Shown here: piece by piece, positions 27,038-35,321 of the stretch
How positions within the stretch are numbered: position 1 is the stretch's first letter
How the letters are laid out: every line of letters starts with the position of its first letter
Assembly (NCBI GenBank): GCA_964550855.1
Contig: CAZKBQ010000009.1
Location: 36,914-100,913, forward strand
Direction: 5' to 3'
DNA length: 64,000 bases
Source: JAGOBP01 sp964550855
GTDB lineage: Bacteria; Chloroflexota; Anaerolineae; Fen-1058
Notes under the pieces: model-generated
The model's database searches: none
Told to the model about the DNA's origin: nothing
Seen by the model: the letters and a program-made list of their open reading frames with translations, nothing else
Translations under genes and position numbers: made by a program

Positions 27038-27307
27038 TCGACACCTGGATGTATTTCCCCAAACACAGTCAGTTTGCCTGCCAGCCTATGGGGCGGCTCC
27101 ACGATCAGCGGCTTTCGCAAGCGGGGGCTGTATACGGCGCTGCTGGCCGTGCGCGCGCAAGAAGCCAACGCGCGCGGGGTGCGCTACCTGACCGTGAACG
27201 CCAGCGCTATGAGCCGCCCGATTCTGGAGAAGTTCGGGTTTGAGGTGATAGCCTATTCCCATCCGTGCAAATGGATATTCAAGGCCACTGAACCCCGCGC
27301 GGAGTAA
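27038..27307 (+). pseudogene. C-terminal remnant of a GNAT acetyltransferase
   Basis: Only the second half of a GNAT domain is present: LWGGSTISGFRKRGLYTALL holds the acetyl-CoA pyrophosphate loop (R/Q-x-x-G-x-G/A-like, here GFRKRGLYTA), followed by RAQEANARGVRYLTVNAS and SRPILEKFGFEV. The frame is closed upstream by TGA at 27035 and no N-terminal half is found after surE, so the gene is truncated at its 5' end. Translation of the 77-aa piece from TTG 27074 cannot be excluded, but it would lack the substrate half. Confidence 0.6.
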
Positions 27308-27340
27308 GGCCGGCGCGCGCTTCGCAGCGGATTTTTGCGG

Positions 27341-27369
27341 TTGACAGCGCCTGATCGCTCAAGTATATT
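27341..27369 (+). promoter_or_regulatory. Consensus sigma-70 promoter of the HMG-CoA reductase gene
   Basis: TTGACA (27341-27346), 17-bp spacer, TATATT (27364-27369). Best promoter match in the window; start expected near 27376, leaving a leader of about 70 nt. Confidence 0.8.
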
Positions 27370-27444
27370 TGTCGCACATCAGCGGGGGCGCAATGCTGTC
27401 GTCGCTTCAGCCCTTCGCCTTCAGCCTTCACAGGGGGAGCCGCC

Positions 27445-28986
27445 ATGATCATTCCGAGCATGCTGCTGAAGAAGCTGTACACACTGGGCAGCCTCAAGAA
27501 CACCGAGGCGGGGGTGCAATTTTCCATCAAGAATCGCCTGAGCGATGTGGAACTGATCGGGCTGCGCGCCATTTACATCAACGGCACACCCGTCGCGCTT
27601 GATCACGTATCGCTCATCCTGGCCGATGGGCAGCGCCTCTCGCCCTACGAGATCTCGGCGGCGCGCCCGCTGGCCTTTCCGCTGCGCGCGGTCGTCACCA
27701 TCCAGACTCCGCTGCCCGCGCTGCCACTGGGCAAACACGAGATCGAGATCGTCTTTGAAACCCGCGCCTTTGGCAAACTCCAGTTCAAAGTCGAAGACGC
27801 CATCTCTGAAAAAGAGCCGGAGCAGGTCAAGATTCCGCGCGACACTGCCGACGACTACAGCCCCGAGATCATCCAGCGGCGGCAGGCGTTGATCGAACAG
27901 TTCACCGGCACGCAGCCCGTGCATCTGTGGAAGTACTCGTTCGATCCGCACGTCACCAAAGGCAACATCGAAAACTTCACCGGCGCGGCGCAGATCCCGA
28001 TCGGCTTTGCCGGCCCGATACGCATCAACGGCGAGCACGCCATCGGCGATTTCCTGATCCCCCTCGCCACCACCGAAGGCACGCTGGTCGCCTCGTACAA
28101 CCGCGGCATGAAGATCACCAACCTCAGCGGCGGCGTCAAAGTCACCGTGGTGGCCGACGCCATGCAGCGCGCGCCCGTCTTTGTCTTTGAGGACGCCCGC
28201 GCCGCCCGCGACTTCGCCGCGTGGGTGCAGGCCAATTTCGACGCGATCAAAGAAGAAGCCGAGGCCACCTCCAGTGTCGCCAAGCTCTTCAACATCGACT
28301 CGTATCTGTCCAACAAGTTTGCCTATCTGCGCTTCAACTACACCACCGGCGATGCCGCCGGCCAGAACATGGTGGGCCGCGCCACCTTTGCCGCGTGCAG
28401 CTGGATCATCGATCACTACGCGGGCATCACCAATTTCTATCTGGAGTCCAACTTCGCCACGGACAAGAAGGCGTCGCAGATCAACATCATGCGCACGCGC
28501 GGCAAGCGCGTCACCGCCGAAGCCACCATCTTGCGCGATGTGCTCATTCAGCACATGCGCGTGGAGCCGGAGAAGTTGTTCTATCATTACGGCGTCGCCA
28601 ACATCGGCGGCTTTTTGTCCGGCGTCAACAACAACGGCTTGCATTCGGCCAACGGCATCACCGCCATGTTCATCGCCACCGGCCAGGACGTGGCCAACGT
28701 GGCCGAATCGTCGGCGGGCCTGATGTACACCGAGCTCACACCCAGAGGCGATCTGTACATGTCGCTGACCATTCCCTCGCTCATCGTGGCCACGCACGGC
28801 GGCGGAGTGGGCCTTCCGACGCAGCGCGAGTGTTTGGAGATTCTGGGCTGCGTGGGGCGCGGCAAAGTCAATCGGCTGGCCGAGATCATCGCGGCCGTGG
28901 CGCTGGCCGGCGAAATCTCGCTGGCTTCGGCCATCTCGTCGTCCGACTGGGTATCGAGCCATGAAAAGTACGGGCGCAATCGCTGA
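27445..28986 (+). CDS. Hydroxymethylglutaryl-CoA reductase with extra N-terminal domain
   Basis: 513 aa; GGGGGAG upstream of ATG 27445. Residues about 150-513 are a full HMG-CoA reductase: ENFTGAAQIPIGFAGP, catalytic E211 in TTEGTLVAS, K341/K342 in TDKKAS, D415 in GQDVANV and H506 in SSHEKYGRNR. It reduces HMG-CoA to mevalonate for isoprenoid lipids. Residues 1-125 are an added domain (SLKNTEAGVQFSIKNRLSDV, PLGKHEIEIVFETRAFGKLQ) resembling the DUF6379/C-glycoside deglycosidase beta-subunit fold from memory. No other mevalonate genes are nearby. The leader and consensus promoter suggest strong independent expression. Confidence 0.9.
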   Translation: MIIPSMLLKKLYTLGSLKNTEAGVQFSIKNRLSDVELIGLRAIYINGTPVALDHVSLILADGQRLSPYEISAARPLAFPLRAVVTIQTPLPALPLGKHEIEIVFETRAFGKLQFKVEDAISEKEPEQVKIPRDTADDYSPEIIQRRQALIEQFTGTQPVHLWKYSFDPHVTKGNIENFTGAAQIPIGFAGPIRINGEHAIGDFLIPLATTEGTLVASYNRGMKITNLSGGVKVTVVADAMQRAPVFVFEDARAARDFAAWVQANFDAIKEEAEATSSVAKLFNIDSYLSNKFAYLRFNYTTGDAAGQNMVGRATFAACSWIIDHYAGITNFYLESNFATDKKASQINIMRTRGKRVTAEATILRDVLIQHMRVEPEKLFYHYGVANIGGFLSGVNNNGLHSANGITAMFIATGQDVANVAESSAGLMYTELTPRGDLYMSLTIPSLIVATHGGGVGLPTQRECLEILGCVGRGKVNRLAEIIAAVALAGEISLASAISSSDWVSSHEKYGRNR

Positions 28987-29036
28987 CACTGCCGCCGGCC
29001 GCTAAGGCTTCTGGCGGGGCATCCTTGCCTGGGTGC

Positions 29037-29065
29037 TTGTCCCACCGCCCAAACCGTGGTATTCT
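29037..29065 (+). promoter_or_regulatory. Promoter of the first DedA gene
   Basis: TTGTCC (29037-29042), 17-bp spacer, TATTCT (29060-29065) with an upstream TGG extension. Start near 29072. Confidence 0.5.
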
Positions 29066-29084
29066 TGCTTCTACAGCAACACGA

Positions 29085-29114
29085 AAGACCCCGCTCGTGT
29101 GGACGCGGGGTCTT
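29085..29114 (+). terminator. Leader hairpin between HMG-CoA reductase and DedA genes
   Basis: AAGACCCCGC (29085-29094) and GCGGGGTCTT (29105-29114), perfect 10-bp stem, 10-nt loop. It could terminate the reductase transcript, but if the promoter at 29037-29065 is real it sits inside the DedA 5' leader and may act as attenuator or stabiliser. Confidence 0.6.
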
Positions 29115-29136
29115 CGATTATTGAAAAGGTCGGAGC

Positions 29137-29829
29137 ATGAATCTCGAACAGATCGTTCAAACCTTTGGCTACGCAGGCATTATCGGGATCATCTTTGCCG
29201 AGTCGGGGCTGTTCTTCGGCTTCTTTCTGCCGGGCGACAGTCTGCTGTTGACGGCCGGCTTGCTGGCCTGGCGCATCGACCCGGCCACGGGCCATCCGTT
29301 CTTGAGCCTGCCGTTTCTACTGATCGCGCTGCCGATTGCGGCGATCCTGGGCGACAACGTGGGCTACTGGTTTGGCAAGAAGACCGGGCCGCGCATCTTC
29401 AACCGCGAGAATTCGCGCCTGTTCAAGCGCAAAAATCTGCTGGCCGCCAAGGCCTTCTACGACAAGCACGGCGCCAAAACGATCGTGCTGGCGCGCTTCG
29501 TGCCGTTCATCCGCACGTTCGCGCCGATCGTGGCCGGCGCGGTCGAGATGGAGTACCGCACCTTCTTCAGGTGGAACGTGCTGGGCGGCATGATGTGGGC
29601 GGTGGGCGTGACGCTGGTGGGCTACGGCATCGGCACGTTCTTTGGCGCCACAGTTGATCCGGAGACGCTGGACAAGTACTTCCTGCTGCTGATCATCGCC
29701 GTGATCTTCATCTCGGCGCTGCCGACGTTGATTCACCTGTGGCGCGACAACAAAGACGAAATCCTGCGGCGGCTGCGCCGCCAGCCTGCCCCTCCGGCCG
29801 CGTCTTCAAGAAAAGCGGCGGAGGAATGA
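29137..29829 (+). CDS. DedA family membrane protein
   Basis: 230 aa, five or so hydrophobic segments. DedA features: FAESGLFFGFFLPGDSLLL (acidic residue and PGD in the first re-entrant region), GDNVGYWFGKKTG, and the signature FVPFIRTFAPIVAGAVEMEY with the essential Arg. The family (SNARE-associated/VTT domain) acts in phospholipid or undecaprenyl-phosphate carrier recycling across the inner membrane. A second DedA gene follows after a terminator, so the two paralogues are separately transcribed. Pro/Ala-rich C-terminal tail. Confidence 0.9.
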   Translation: MNLEQIVQTFGYAGIIGIIFAESGLFFGFFLPGDSLLLTAGLLAWRIDPATGHPFLSLPFLLIALPIAAILGDNVGYWFGKKTGPRIFNRENSRLFKRKNLLAAKAFYDKHGAKTIVLARFVPFIRTFAPIVAGAVEMEYRTFFRWNVLGGMMWAVGVTLVGYGIGTFFGATVDPETLDKYFLLLIIAVIFISALPTLIHLWRDNKDEILRRLRRQPAPPAASSRKAAEE

Positions 29830-29837
29830 GCCGGCCC

Positions 29838-29868
29838 ACGGGCGAGTCGAAAGACCCGCCCGTTTTAT
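29838..29868 (+). terminator. Rho-independent terminator with GAAA loop
   Basis: ACGGGCGAGTC (29838-29848), GAAA tetraloop, GACCCGCCCGT (29853-29863), one internal mismatch, then TTTATTA. Separates the two DedA genes. Confidence 0.85.
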
Positions 29869-29922
29869 TAGGCGCCGACGACCAGTGTTGGGGCAGAAGT
29901 TCATCGGGGGAGGACATACCGC

Positions 29923-30594
29923 ATGGCTGAATTGATGGAACACACGCGCATCCTCATCGAACAGGTGATCCTGGCACTGGGGTATCCCGGCATCGTGCTG
30001 GTGATGATGCTGGAGAATCTGTTCCCGCCCATTCCATCGGAATTGGTGATGCCGCTGGCCGGGTTCCTGGCCGGGCGCGGGCAGGCCGATTTTGTGGCGA
30101 TCTGGGCGGCGGGGACGCTGGGCGCAGTGCTGGGGGCGCTGGCCTTGTATGCCGTGGGCTACTGGGCCGATTCGTATGTGCTGCGCCGATTGCTGCGTCG
30201 CTATGGCCGCTGGCTGCAGGTGGATGAAACCGATCTCGATCGGGTGTTGGCGGCCTTCAAGCGCTACGGCGAGGCGCTGGTGTTGTTCGGGCGGCTGCTG
30301 CCGCTGGTGCGCAGTCTGATCTCGCTGCCGGCCGGCATGTGCCGCATGCCAATGGGCAAATTCCTGATCTTCACGACCATCGGCGCGGGGCTGTGGAACG
30401 GCGCACTGGCCGGCGTGGGCCTGGTGCTGGGCGCGCAATGGATGCAGGTGTTGGAGTTTGTGCGCCGCTATGAAACGCTGACGCTGGGCGCACTGGCATT
30501 AGCCGGCGCAGCCGTCGTGGCCCTGTGGCTGATGCGCTGGCGGCGCCGACAGCTGGCAGCAGTGGCCGAGACGATTGAGATCGCCGAAGATTAA
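29923..30594 (+). CDS. DedA family membrane protein (paralogue)
   Basis: 223 aa. Same VTT-domain layout as its neighbour but of a different subgroup: MLENLFPPIPSELVMPLAGF with the acidic ENLxPPIPSE motif, and FGRLLPLVRSLISLPAGMCRM with the conserved Arg. Likely involved in lipid-carrier or phospholipid flipping. GGGGGAGG precedes the ATG by 10 nt. Ends convergently with the XRE gene, 27 bp apart. Confidence 0.9.
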   Translation: MAELMEHTRILIEQVILALGYPGIVLVMMLENLFPPIPSELVMPLAGFLAGRGQADFVAIWAAGTLGAVLGALALYAVGYWADSYVLRRLLRRYGRWLQVDETDLDRVLAAFKRYGEALVLFGRLLPLVRSLISLPAGMCRMPMGKFLIFTTIGAGLWNGALAGVGLVLGAQWMQVLEFVRRYETLTLGALALAGAAVVALWLMRWRRRQLAAVAETIEIAED

Positions 30595-30621
30595 TCATCG
30601 GCGGCCTGCGCCGCCCGATGG

Positions 30622-30978
30622 TCAGGGCGCGGCCCGACGATTTTGCCGTTCCAGCAAAAATTCCAGATAGGCCAGCGCCGATTCCTTTTCAATCGGATCA
30701 AGCGCCTGATACAGGGTGACCAGCCGCTGCAGATCCGAGTTCGGCTCAAATTCCCAATCGGGCGTGATGCCGCTCACTTCGCGCAGCATGTCCAGCGAGG
30801 TGGTGCCGAACAGGCGCGCCAGCGCGTCCAGCTCCGCCACCGACGGGCTGGTCTTGCCGGTCTCCAGGCTGGAGATGTAGCTGGAGCTGCGATCGAGACC
30901 GGCGCGATCCACCACCTCTTGCTGGGTCCAGCCGTGACGATCACGTTGACGTTTAAGCAGTTGCCCTAAGGTCGGCAT
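30622..30978 (-). CDS. XRE-family helix-turn-helix regulator
   Basis: 118 aa; AAGGAGCGGT before ATG 30978. Residues about 3-62 form an HTH_3 domain (LKRQRDRHGWTQQEVVDRAG, SSYISSLETGKTSPSVAELD). The C-terminal half is helical (LVTLYQALDPIEKESALAYL) and may dimerise. It starts 8 bp after the peptide deformylase stop, so it is the last gene of the cNMP/PH-domain - deformylase - XRE unit. Targets unknown. Confidence 0.88.
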   Translation of the reverse strand: MPTLGQLLKRQRDRHGWTQQEVVDRAGLDRSSSYISSLETGKTSPSVAELDALARLFGTTSLDMLREVSGITPDWEFEPNSDLQRLVTLYQALDPIEKESALAYLEFLLERQNRRAAP

Positions 30979-30986
30979 ACCGCTCC

Positions 30987-31529
30987 TTATCCCATCGTTT
31001 TCGCTTCCTCGGCTTCTTCGCTGCCGGCCTCGACGCGCCGCAGCGTGTCGGGGATCAGCCGGTCGATGTACAGCACGCCGTCCAGGTGATCGATCTCGTG
31101 CTGGAAGATGCGCGCCAGCCAGCCGCTGGCGTTAATCTTCACCCGCTGCCCCGAACGGTTTAGCCCTTTCACGGCTATCGCTTCGTGCCGCGTCACATCG
31201 CCCATCCAGCCGGGGATGCTAAGACATCCTTCGGTGCCGTCCACCATCTCGTCGGACGCCCACACGATCTCCGGGTTGACGAGCACATACAGTTTCTTCT
31301 TCGCGGGCTGGTCGTCGTCGTCATCGGCCTCCTCGGCATATTCCACCACGATGACGCGCTCGCCAACGCCCACCTGCGGCGCCGCCAGGCCCACGCCCGG
31401 CGCAGCGCGCATGGTTTCAATCATGTCCGCGATCAGCTGCCGGATCTCCGGCGTGATCTTGTCCACCTTCCTGGCCTTGCGACGCAGCACGGGATCATCT
31501 ATCACTCGAATATCAAGTATCGTCATCAC
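30987..31529 (-). CDS. def: Peptide deformylase
   Basis: 180 aa. All three catalytic motifs: GVGLAAPQVG (45-54), EGCLSIPG with metal ligand C102, QHEIDHLDG with H144 and H148. Removes the N-formyl group from nascent proteins. An acidic insertion EEADDDDDQPAKKK (66-79) separates two strands, longer than in typical enzymes. The start is either 31529 or the next Met at 31526; it overlaps the end of the upstream membrane-protein gene by 14-17 bp, implying coupled translation. Confidence 0.95.
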   Translation of the reverse strand: MMTILDIRVIDDPVLRRKARKVDKITPEIRQLIADMIETMRAAPGVGLAAPQVGVGERVIVVEYAEEADDDDDQPAKKKLYVLVNPEIVWASDEMVDGTEGCLSIPGWMGDVTRHEAIAVKGLNRSGQRVKINASGWLARIFQHEIDHLDGVLYIDRLIPDTLRRVEAGSEEAEEAKTMG

Positions 31530-33231
31530 TCTGCTCCCCGGTCATGACTATCGGCGCGGGCGGCGGCACCGGCGGCCGTGCGCCAAATCGGATTTGATCA
31601 TAAGCAGCCAGCCAGTCGCTGAGTTCGTTGCGGCGGCCCTGCGCTTCAGCTTCGGCCCGGCGGCGGTTGAACGCGGCCAATCGCTTGGTGATCTCGGCCT
31701 GCGCCCCCGCCGGGTCTTTGATGTTCACAAAGTCAATGGTGGACCCGGGCACTTTGATTTTGAGCGTGCCATAGCGGATCAACTTCTGGATCGGGCCGGC
31801 GACGTCCAGCTCCGTCGATTGAAAATTGGACAGCGGCGAGGTCTGCCGCCGCTCGGTCAGCGAAAACGGCGTGCGCTCCAGATCGACAATGTGCGTGGAC
31901 GTCACCATGTATTCGTCATTGCGCCAGTCCTCAAAGACCCACAGCCACCAGAAGGATATGACGATGATGCCGAACAGGAACGCCAGCCACCAGTTGTTGT
32001 CCTGAAGCAAGGTGCCCAGCGGCGGCTGCGCCAGCCACCAGTTGATCGCCGCCGCCGCCGTCACAATCCACGCCAGGGTGGGCCAGATCAACTTGCCCCA
32101 CAGCATAACCCAGTGCTTGCGCCACACAATTGTGTCGCCGCGCCTCTCCACCAGCGGCGGGAAGAAATAGTGCAGCAGTCCGCCTAAAAAGAAGCGCGTG
32201 GTGGCCGGCGGCGGCGCGGCGGGCGGCGCTAACACGATCGGTTCATTGCTGTCGAGCCGCCGGGCCAGGTCCGCCCGAATCTTCTGGCGTTCCGAAGCGC
32301 GGGCGCGCGAACGCAGCTTGTCGATCTCCTCGCGGATCAAGTCCTTGACAGTTTCCGCGTCAGGGATGTCGCGCATGCCCAACGGCGCGGTGAACGTCTC
32401 CACTTCCAGATCGCCGAAGTTGAACAACATCGGCGCCAGGCCGCTGCGCGAGAACTGAATCTGTGTGACCGATTGCAGCGGAGCTTCAGTGCGCCGCTTG
32501 CGGATGAGAAACAGCTCGTCGGAGTGGACGATGCGCCGGTTGGTGACCACCCAGAAGTCGTTTCGCCAATCGACAAAGTAGTAGGTAAGGATGGCCAGCG
32601 CAATCACACCGGCAATGCCCAGCGCCCAGCCTTCCAGCGCCGGGTTCGTCAGATTGATCGCTTCCACGAACAGCAACAAGATCAACAGGCCCAACACCGG
32701 AAAAATGCCGCGCCGCACCAACCCCCACCAGTGCTGGCGCGTGAAGATCACCACCACTTCATCGGGGTCCTGCCAGCCGAAGTGCGGCGCGCGCAGCCGG
32801 CGCGCCACGTCGGCGCTGGGTGTCAAGCGCCCCCACAGGTGCGGATGGGTTTTGCGCAGCGACTGAAACTGATCGCGCTGAAAGACGATGACCACCAGAT
32901 CGGTCTCGGCATGCGCGGTCACGTCGTGTGGCTCGGCCACCAGCAGCGCCGATTCGCCCAGCATGGCGCCGCGCTCGCGAACGCCGGCATCGCGCACCGC
33001 GCCATCCGGATCGATGTACATGAGATGCACGACGCCGGAATAAATGATGGTCAGCCGGTCGTCACTCTCGCTCTGTCGGTATAAGATGTCGCCGGCATGA
33101 TACACATCGCGACGGGCCAGCGGCACCAGCACCATGAGGTCTTGGGGCGTCAGGTCTTTGAAGAGCGGCACTTCGTGCAGAAAGGCCGCCAGCTCGACGG
33201 CTTGTTCTTCGGTCAGGATGTTTTCGCTCAT
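31513..33231 (-). CDS. cNMP-binding membrane protein with two bacterial PH domains
   Basis: 572 aa from ATG 33231. Residues about 20-140 form a cyclic-nucleotide-binding fold (FLHEVPLFKDLTPQDLMVLV, RERGAMLGESALLV with the phosphate-binding GES/A element). Then two repeats of paired transmembrane helices plus a bPH2 (YdbT-like) domain: WRNDFWVVTNRRIVHSDELF near 220 and WRNDEYMVTSTHIVDLERTP near 450, the second ending in KVPGSTIDFVNIKDPAGAQ. A sensor or membrane-organising protein whose activity may depend on a nucleotide ligand. No catalytic domain is attached. Heads an operon with deformylase and an XRE regulator. Confidence 0.82.
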   Translation of the reverse strand: MSENILTEEQAVELAAFLHEVPLFKDLTPQDLMVLVPLARRDVYHAGDILYRQSESDDRLTIIYSGVVHLMYIDPDGAVRDAGVRERGAMLGESALLVAEPHDVTAHAETDLVVIVFQRDQFQSLRKTHPHLWGRLTPSADVARRLRAPHFGWQDPDEVVVIFTRQHWWGLVRRGIFPVLGLLILLLFVEAINLTNPALEGWALGIAGVIALAILTYYFVDWRNDFWVVTNRRIVHSDELFLIRKRRTEAPLQSVTQIQFSRSGLAPMLFNFGDLEVETFTAPLGMRDIPDAETVKDLIREEIDKLRSRARASERQKIRADLARRLDSNEPIVLAPPAAPPPATTRFFLGGLLHYFFPPLVERRGDTIVWRKHWVMLWGKLIWPTLAWIVTAAAAINWWLAQPPLGTLLQDNNWWLAFLFGIIVISFWWLWVFEDWRNDEYMVTSTHIVDLERTPFSLTERRQTSPLSNFQSTELDVAGPIQKLIRYGTLKIKVPGSTIDFVNIKDPAGAQAEITKRLAAFNRRRAEAEAQGRRNELSDWLAAYDQIRFGARPPVPPPAPIVMTGEQSDDDT

Positions 33232-33953
33232 GACACTCTTCTGCTGCACATTGTATCACAGGCTTCAACGTGGGACATGCCGATGACTTCAGCGGTGTCC
33301 TTTGTCCCGATGGGTTTTCTCTCTTTGTCATTTGATCAGATCGTTATTCGCAGTAGCCGTAGGGACGGTGGATTTGTGGACAAGGAGGCATGAGCGGCGA
33401 CATCTGGGGGGCAGGGCAGTTCGAGCCACGACCTATAGGGGTGATTGCTGCGGAACGTCTCCACGCACGCTGGGTATGCCGTGGGGAAGAGATCGCCAAT
33501 CGGGATGGCTAAATAGCGGATTGGCAAACGTTCAGGATGACGTAAAAATCGCCATAAAAGCCCAATCCCATATATAGCCAACCGCTTCAAAAGCCGCCGC
33601 TATATATGGGGGGCGAAATTTGCCGTTATGTTTTGAAATGGCTGGTTATCCCCAACGAAGCCCGTTTTTCCACAGATATGGGGCACTTATCCACAGGTGG
33701 ATAAGCCAAATATTGGCACCTCGGTCGATTGGTCACCCCATATATAGCCAATAAGTCTGATCGTGCCTGATGAGTTATCCACAATTCGAAAGGGTTTTCC
33801 ACAGTTATCAACAGGTTTTCCACAGCCCGCAGACTGTTTTGAACACATCTCCAAAAAACAACACCGGGGAAAATCAAAGACTTTCCCCGGTGTTGCGCGG
33901 CCATCTTCAACATGGCCGACTGCGTTTTGAGCCAACAGCTCGGAATGGGCAGA
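33232..33953. other. oriC: Probable replication origin, dnaA-distal segment
   Basis: Gene-free 720 bp. DnaA-box-like 9-mers: TTATCCCCA (33646), TTTTCCACA (33666), TTATCCACA (33687), TTATCCACA (33775), TTTTCCACA (33795), TTATCAACA (33805), TTTTCCACA (33816). One pair is the palindrome CTTATCCACAGGTGGATAAG (33686-33705). AT-rich motif CCCATATATAGCCAA occurs at 33567-33581 and 33738-33752, with an inverted CCCCATATATAG at 33599-33611, giving the only TATATA clusters in the area. 33232-33560 shows no recognisable element. Composition is clearly more AT-rich than the neighbours. Confidence 0.8.
33853..33895 (-). terminator. dnaA terminator
   Basis: CAACACCGGGGAAA (33859-33872) and TTTCCCCGGTGTTG (33882-33895), 14-bp stem; on the minus strand it is followed by six T (33853-33858). 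Sits between the dnaA stop and the DnaA boxes. Confidence 0.92.
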
Positions 33954-35321
33954 TCAGGCTTGAGCCACGGCCGTGGCACGATTGTAGAGTCGTTCTCGCA
34001 GCGAGAGCACCTCGCGCCGGATGACATCGTCTTTTTCGATGGATTGCGTGATCTTCTCAACGCCGTACATCACCGTCGTATGATCGCGTCCGCCCAGCGC
34101 TTCGCCGATTTGCGGCAGGGTGAGCTGCAGTTCCTCGCGTGCCAGATACATGGCAATCTGACGCGGATGCACCAGTTCCTTGTTGCGCCCGCGGCCGATC
34201 AGGTCGTCGCGCGAGACGCTGTAGAAGGCGGCCACGGTGGTCACCACTTCGTCCAGCGTCACCGAGGATGGGCGCGCCATAAGATCGGCCAGGGCGCTGG
34301 CGGCCGTGACGGTGTTGAGGGGGCTGCCGGTGAGCCGGACGTGGGCCAGCACGCGGGTCAGCGCGCCTTCCAGCTCGCGGATGTTGCTCTGCACCTGCCG
34401 CGCGATCAGATCGATCACATCGCTGGGCACAGGGATGTTTTGCTTCTCGGCTTTGTCGCGCAAGATGGCGGTGCGCGTCTCCAGGTCGGGCGGCTGGATG
34501 TCGGCGATAAGCCCCCATTCAAAGCGGCTGCGCAGGCGCTCTTCCAGCGTCACCAGCGATTTGGGGGCGCGGTCGCTGGTCATCACCAACTGTTTGCCGT
34601 TGCCGTGCAGGGCGTTGAAGGTGTGGAAGAATTCTTCTTGCGTGGCTTCCTTGCCGGCGATGAATTGGATGTCGTCCACCAGCAGCACGTCGATGGTGCG
34701 GTACTTATCGCGGAAGGCCGCCGTGTCCTGGGCGCGGATGGCGTTGATGAGCTCGTTGGTGAATTCCTCCGACGAGACGTAGAGCACCTGTAGGCCCGAC
34801 TGCACGCCCACATGCCCGATGGCGTGCAGCAGATGGGTCTTGCCCAGCCCCACACCGCCGTACAGGAACAATGGGTTGTACTGCGCGGCCGGCTTTTCGG
34901 CAACTGCCTGACAGGCCGCGTGAGCCAATCGGTTGCTGGGCCCCACGACGAACGTTTCAAAGACGTACTTGGAATTCAACCCGCTGGGCAATCGCCCGTT
35001 GGCTTCGTGTCCGTTGCCGTTGCGGTCGGTCGGCTCGAAGCCGTTGAGCAGCGAGACCGGCGCCGGCGGCTCTTCTTTGTTCCAGACGATGAACCGGACT
35101 TCGACGCTGTGCCCCATGATGCCAGTGAGGATGCGCTTGACTGACGACATGAGTTTGTTTTGCAGCCAGTCTTGCGCGTACGCGTTAGGCGTGGCGATGA
35201 CAAAGACGCCATCTTCATAGGACACGACCGAAGTAGGCTTGACCCACGTTTCAAACGCGGGCTTGGGCATGTCCAGCTGCAGCTCGCCCAAGGCGGCCTG
35301 CCAGATCTGATCGGACTTCAT
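33954..35321 (-). CDS. dnaA: Chromosomal replication initiator DnaA
   Basis: 455 aa. Start at ATG 35321, preceded by GGGGGAG at 7 nt; the upstream ATG at 35351 adds ten unconserved residues. Domain I (QIWQAALGELQ, FETWVKPTSVV), a short domain II rich in Asn/Gly (about 95-117), domain III AAA+ with Walker A GGVGLGKT (155-162), Walker B LLVDDIQF and the Arg-finger region RLRSRFEWGL, and domain IV with the DNA-binding signature GGRDHTTVMYGVEKI. Opens the origin; DnaA boxes lie on both sides of the gene, so it may autoregulate. dnaN and recF are not adjacent. Confidence 0.97.
   Translation of the reverse strand: MKSDQIWQAALGELQLDMPKPAFETWVKPTSVVSYEDGVFVIATPNAYAQDWLQNKLMSSVKRILTGIMGHSVEVRFIVWNKEEPPAPVSLLNGFEPTDRNGNGHEANGRLPSGLNSKYVFETFVVGPSNRLAHAACQAVAEKPAAQYNPLFLYGGVGLGKTHLLHAIGHVGVQSGLQVLYVSSEEFTNELINAIRAQDTAAFRDKYRTIDVLLVDDIQFIAGKEATQEEFFHTFNALHGNGKQLVMTSDRAPKSLVTLEERLRSRFEWGLIADIQPPDLETRTAILRDKAEKQNIPVPSDVIDLIARQVQSNIRELEGALTRVLAHVRLTGSPLNTVTAASALADLMARPSSVTLDEVVTTVAAFYSVSRDDLIGRGRNKELVHPRQIAMYLAREELQLTLPQIGEALGGRDHTTVMYGVEKITQSIEKDDVIRREVLSLRERLYNRATAVAQA

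Noticed and set aside
27421..28989. 522-codon minus-strand open frame
   Set aside because: Exactly opposite the HMG-CoA reductase gene; no motif and no plausible ribosome site.
29085..29114. Riboswitch in the DedA leader
   Set aside because: Only a single simple hairpin is visible; no conserved riboswitch core was recognised.
33336..33590. 84-codon minus-strand frame in the origin region
   Set aside because: TTG start, no ribosome site, no recognised family, and it includes the repeated AT-rich origin motif.
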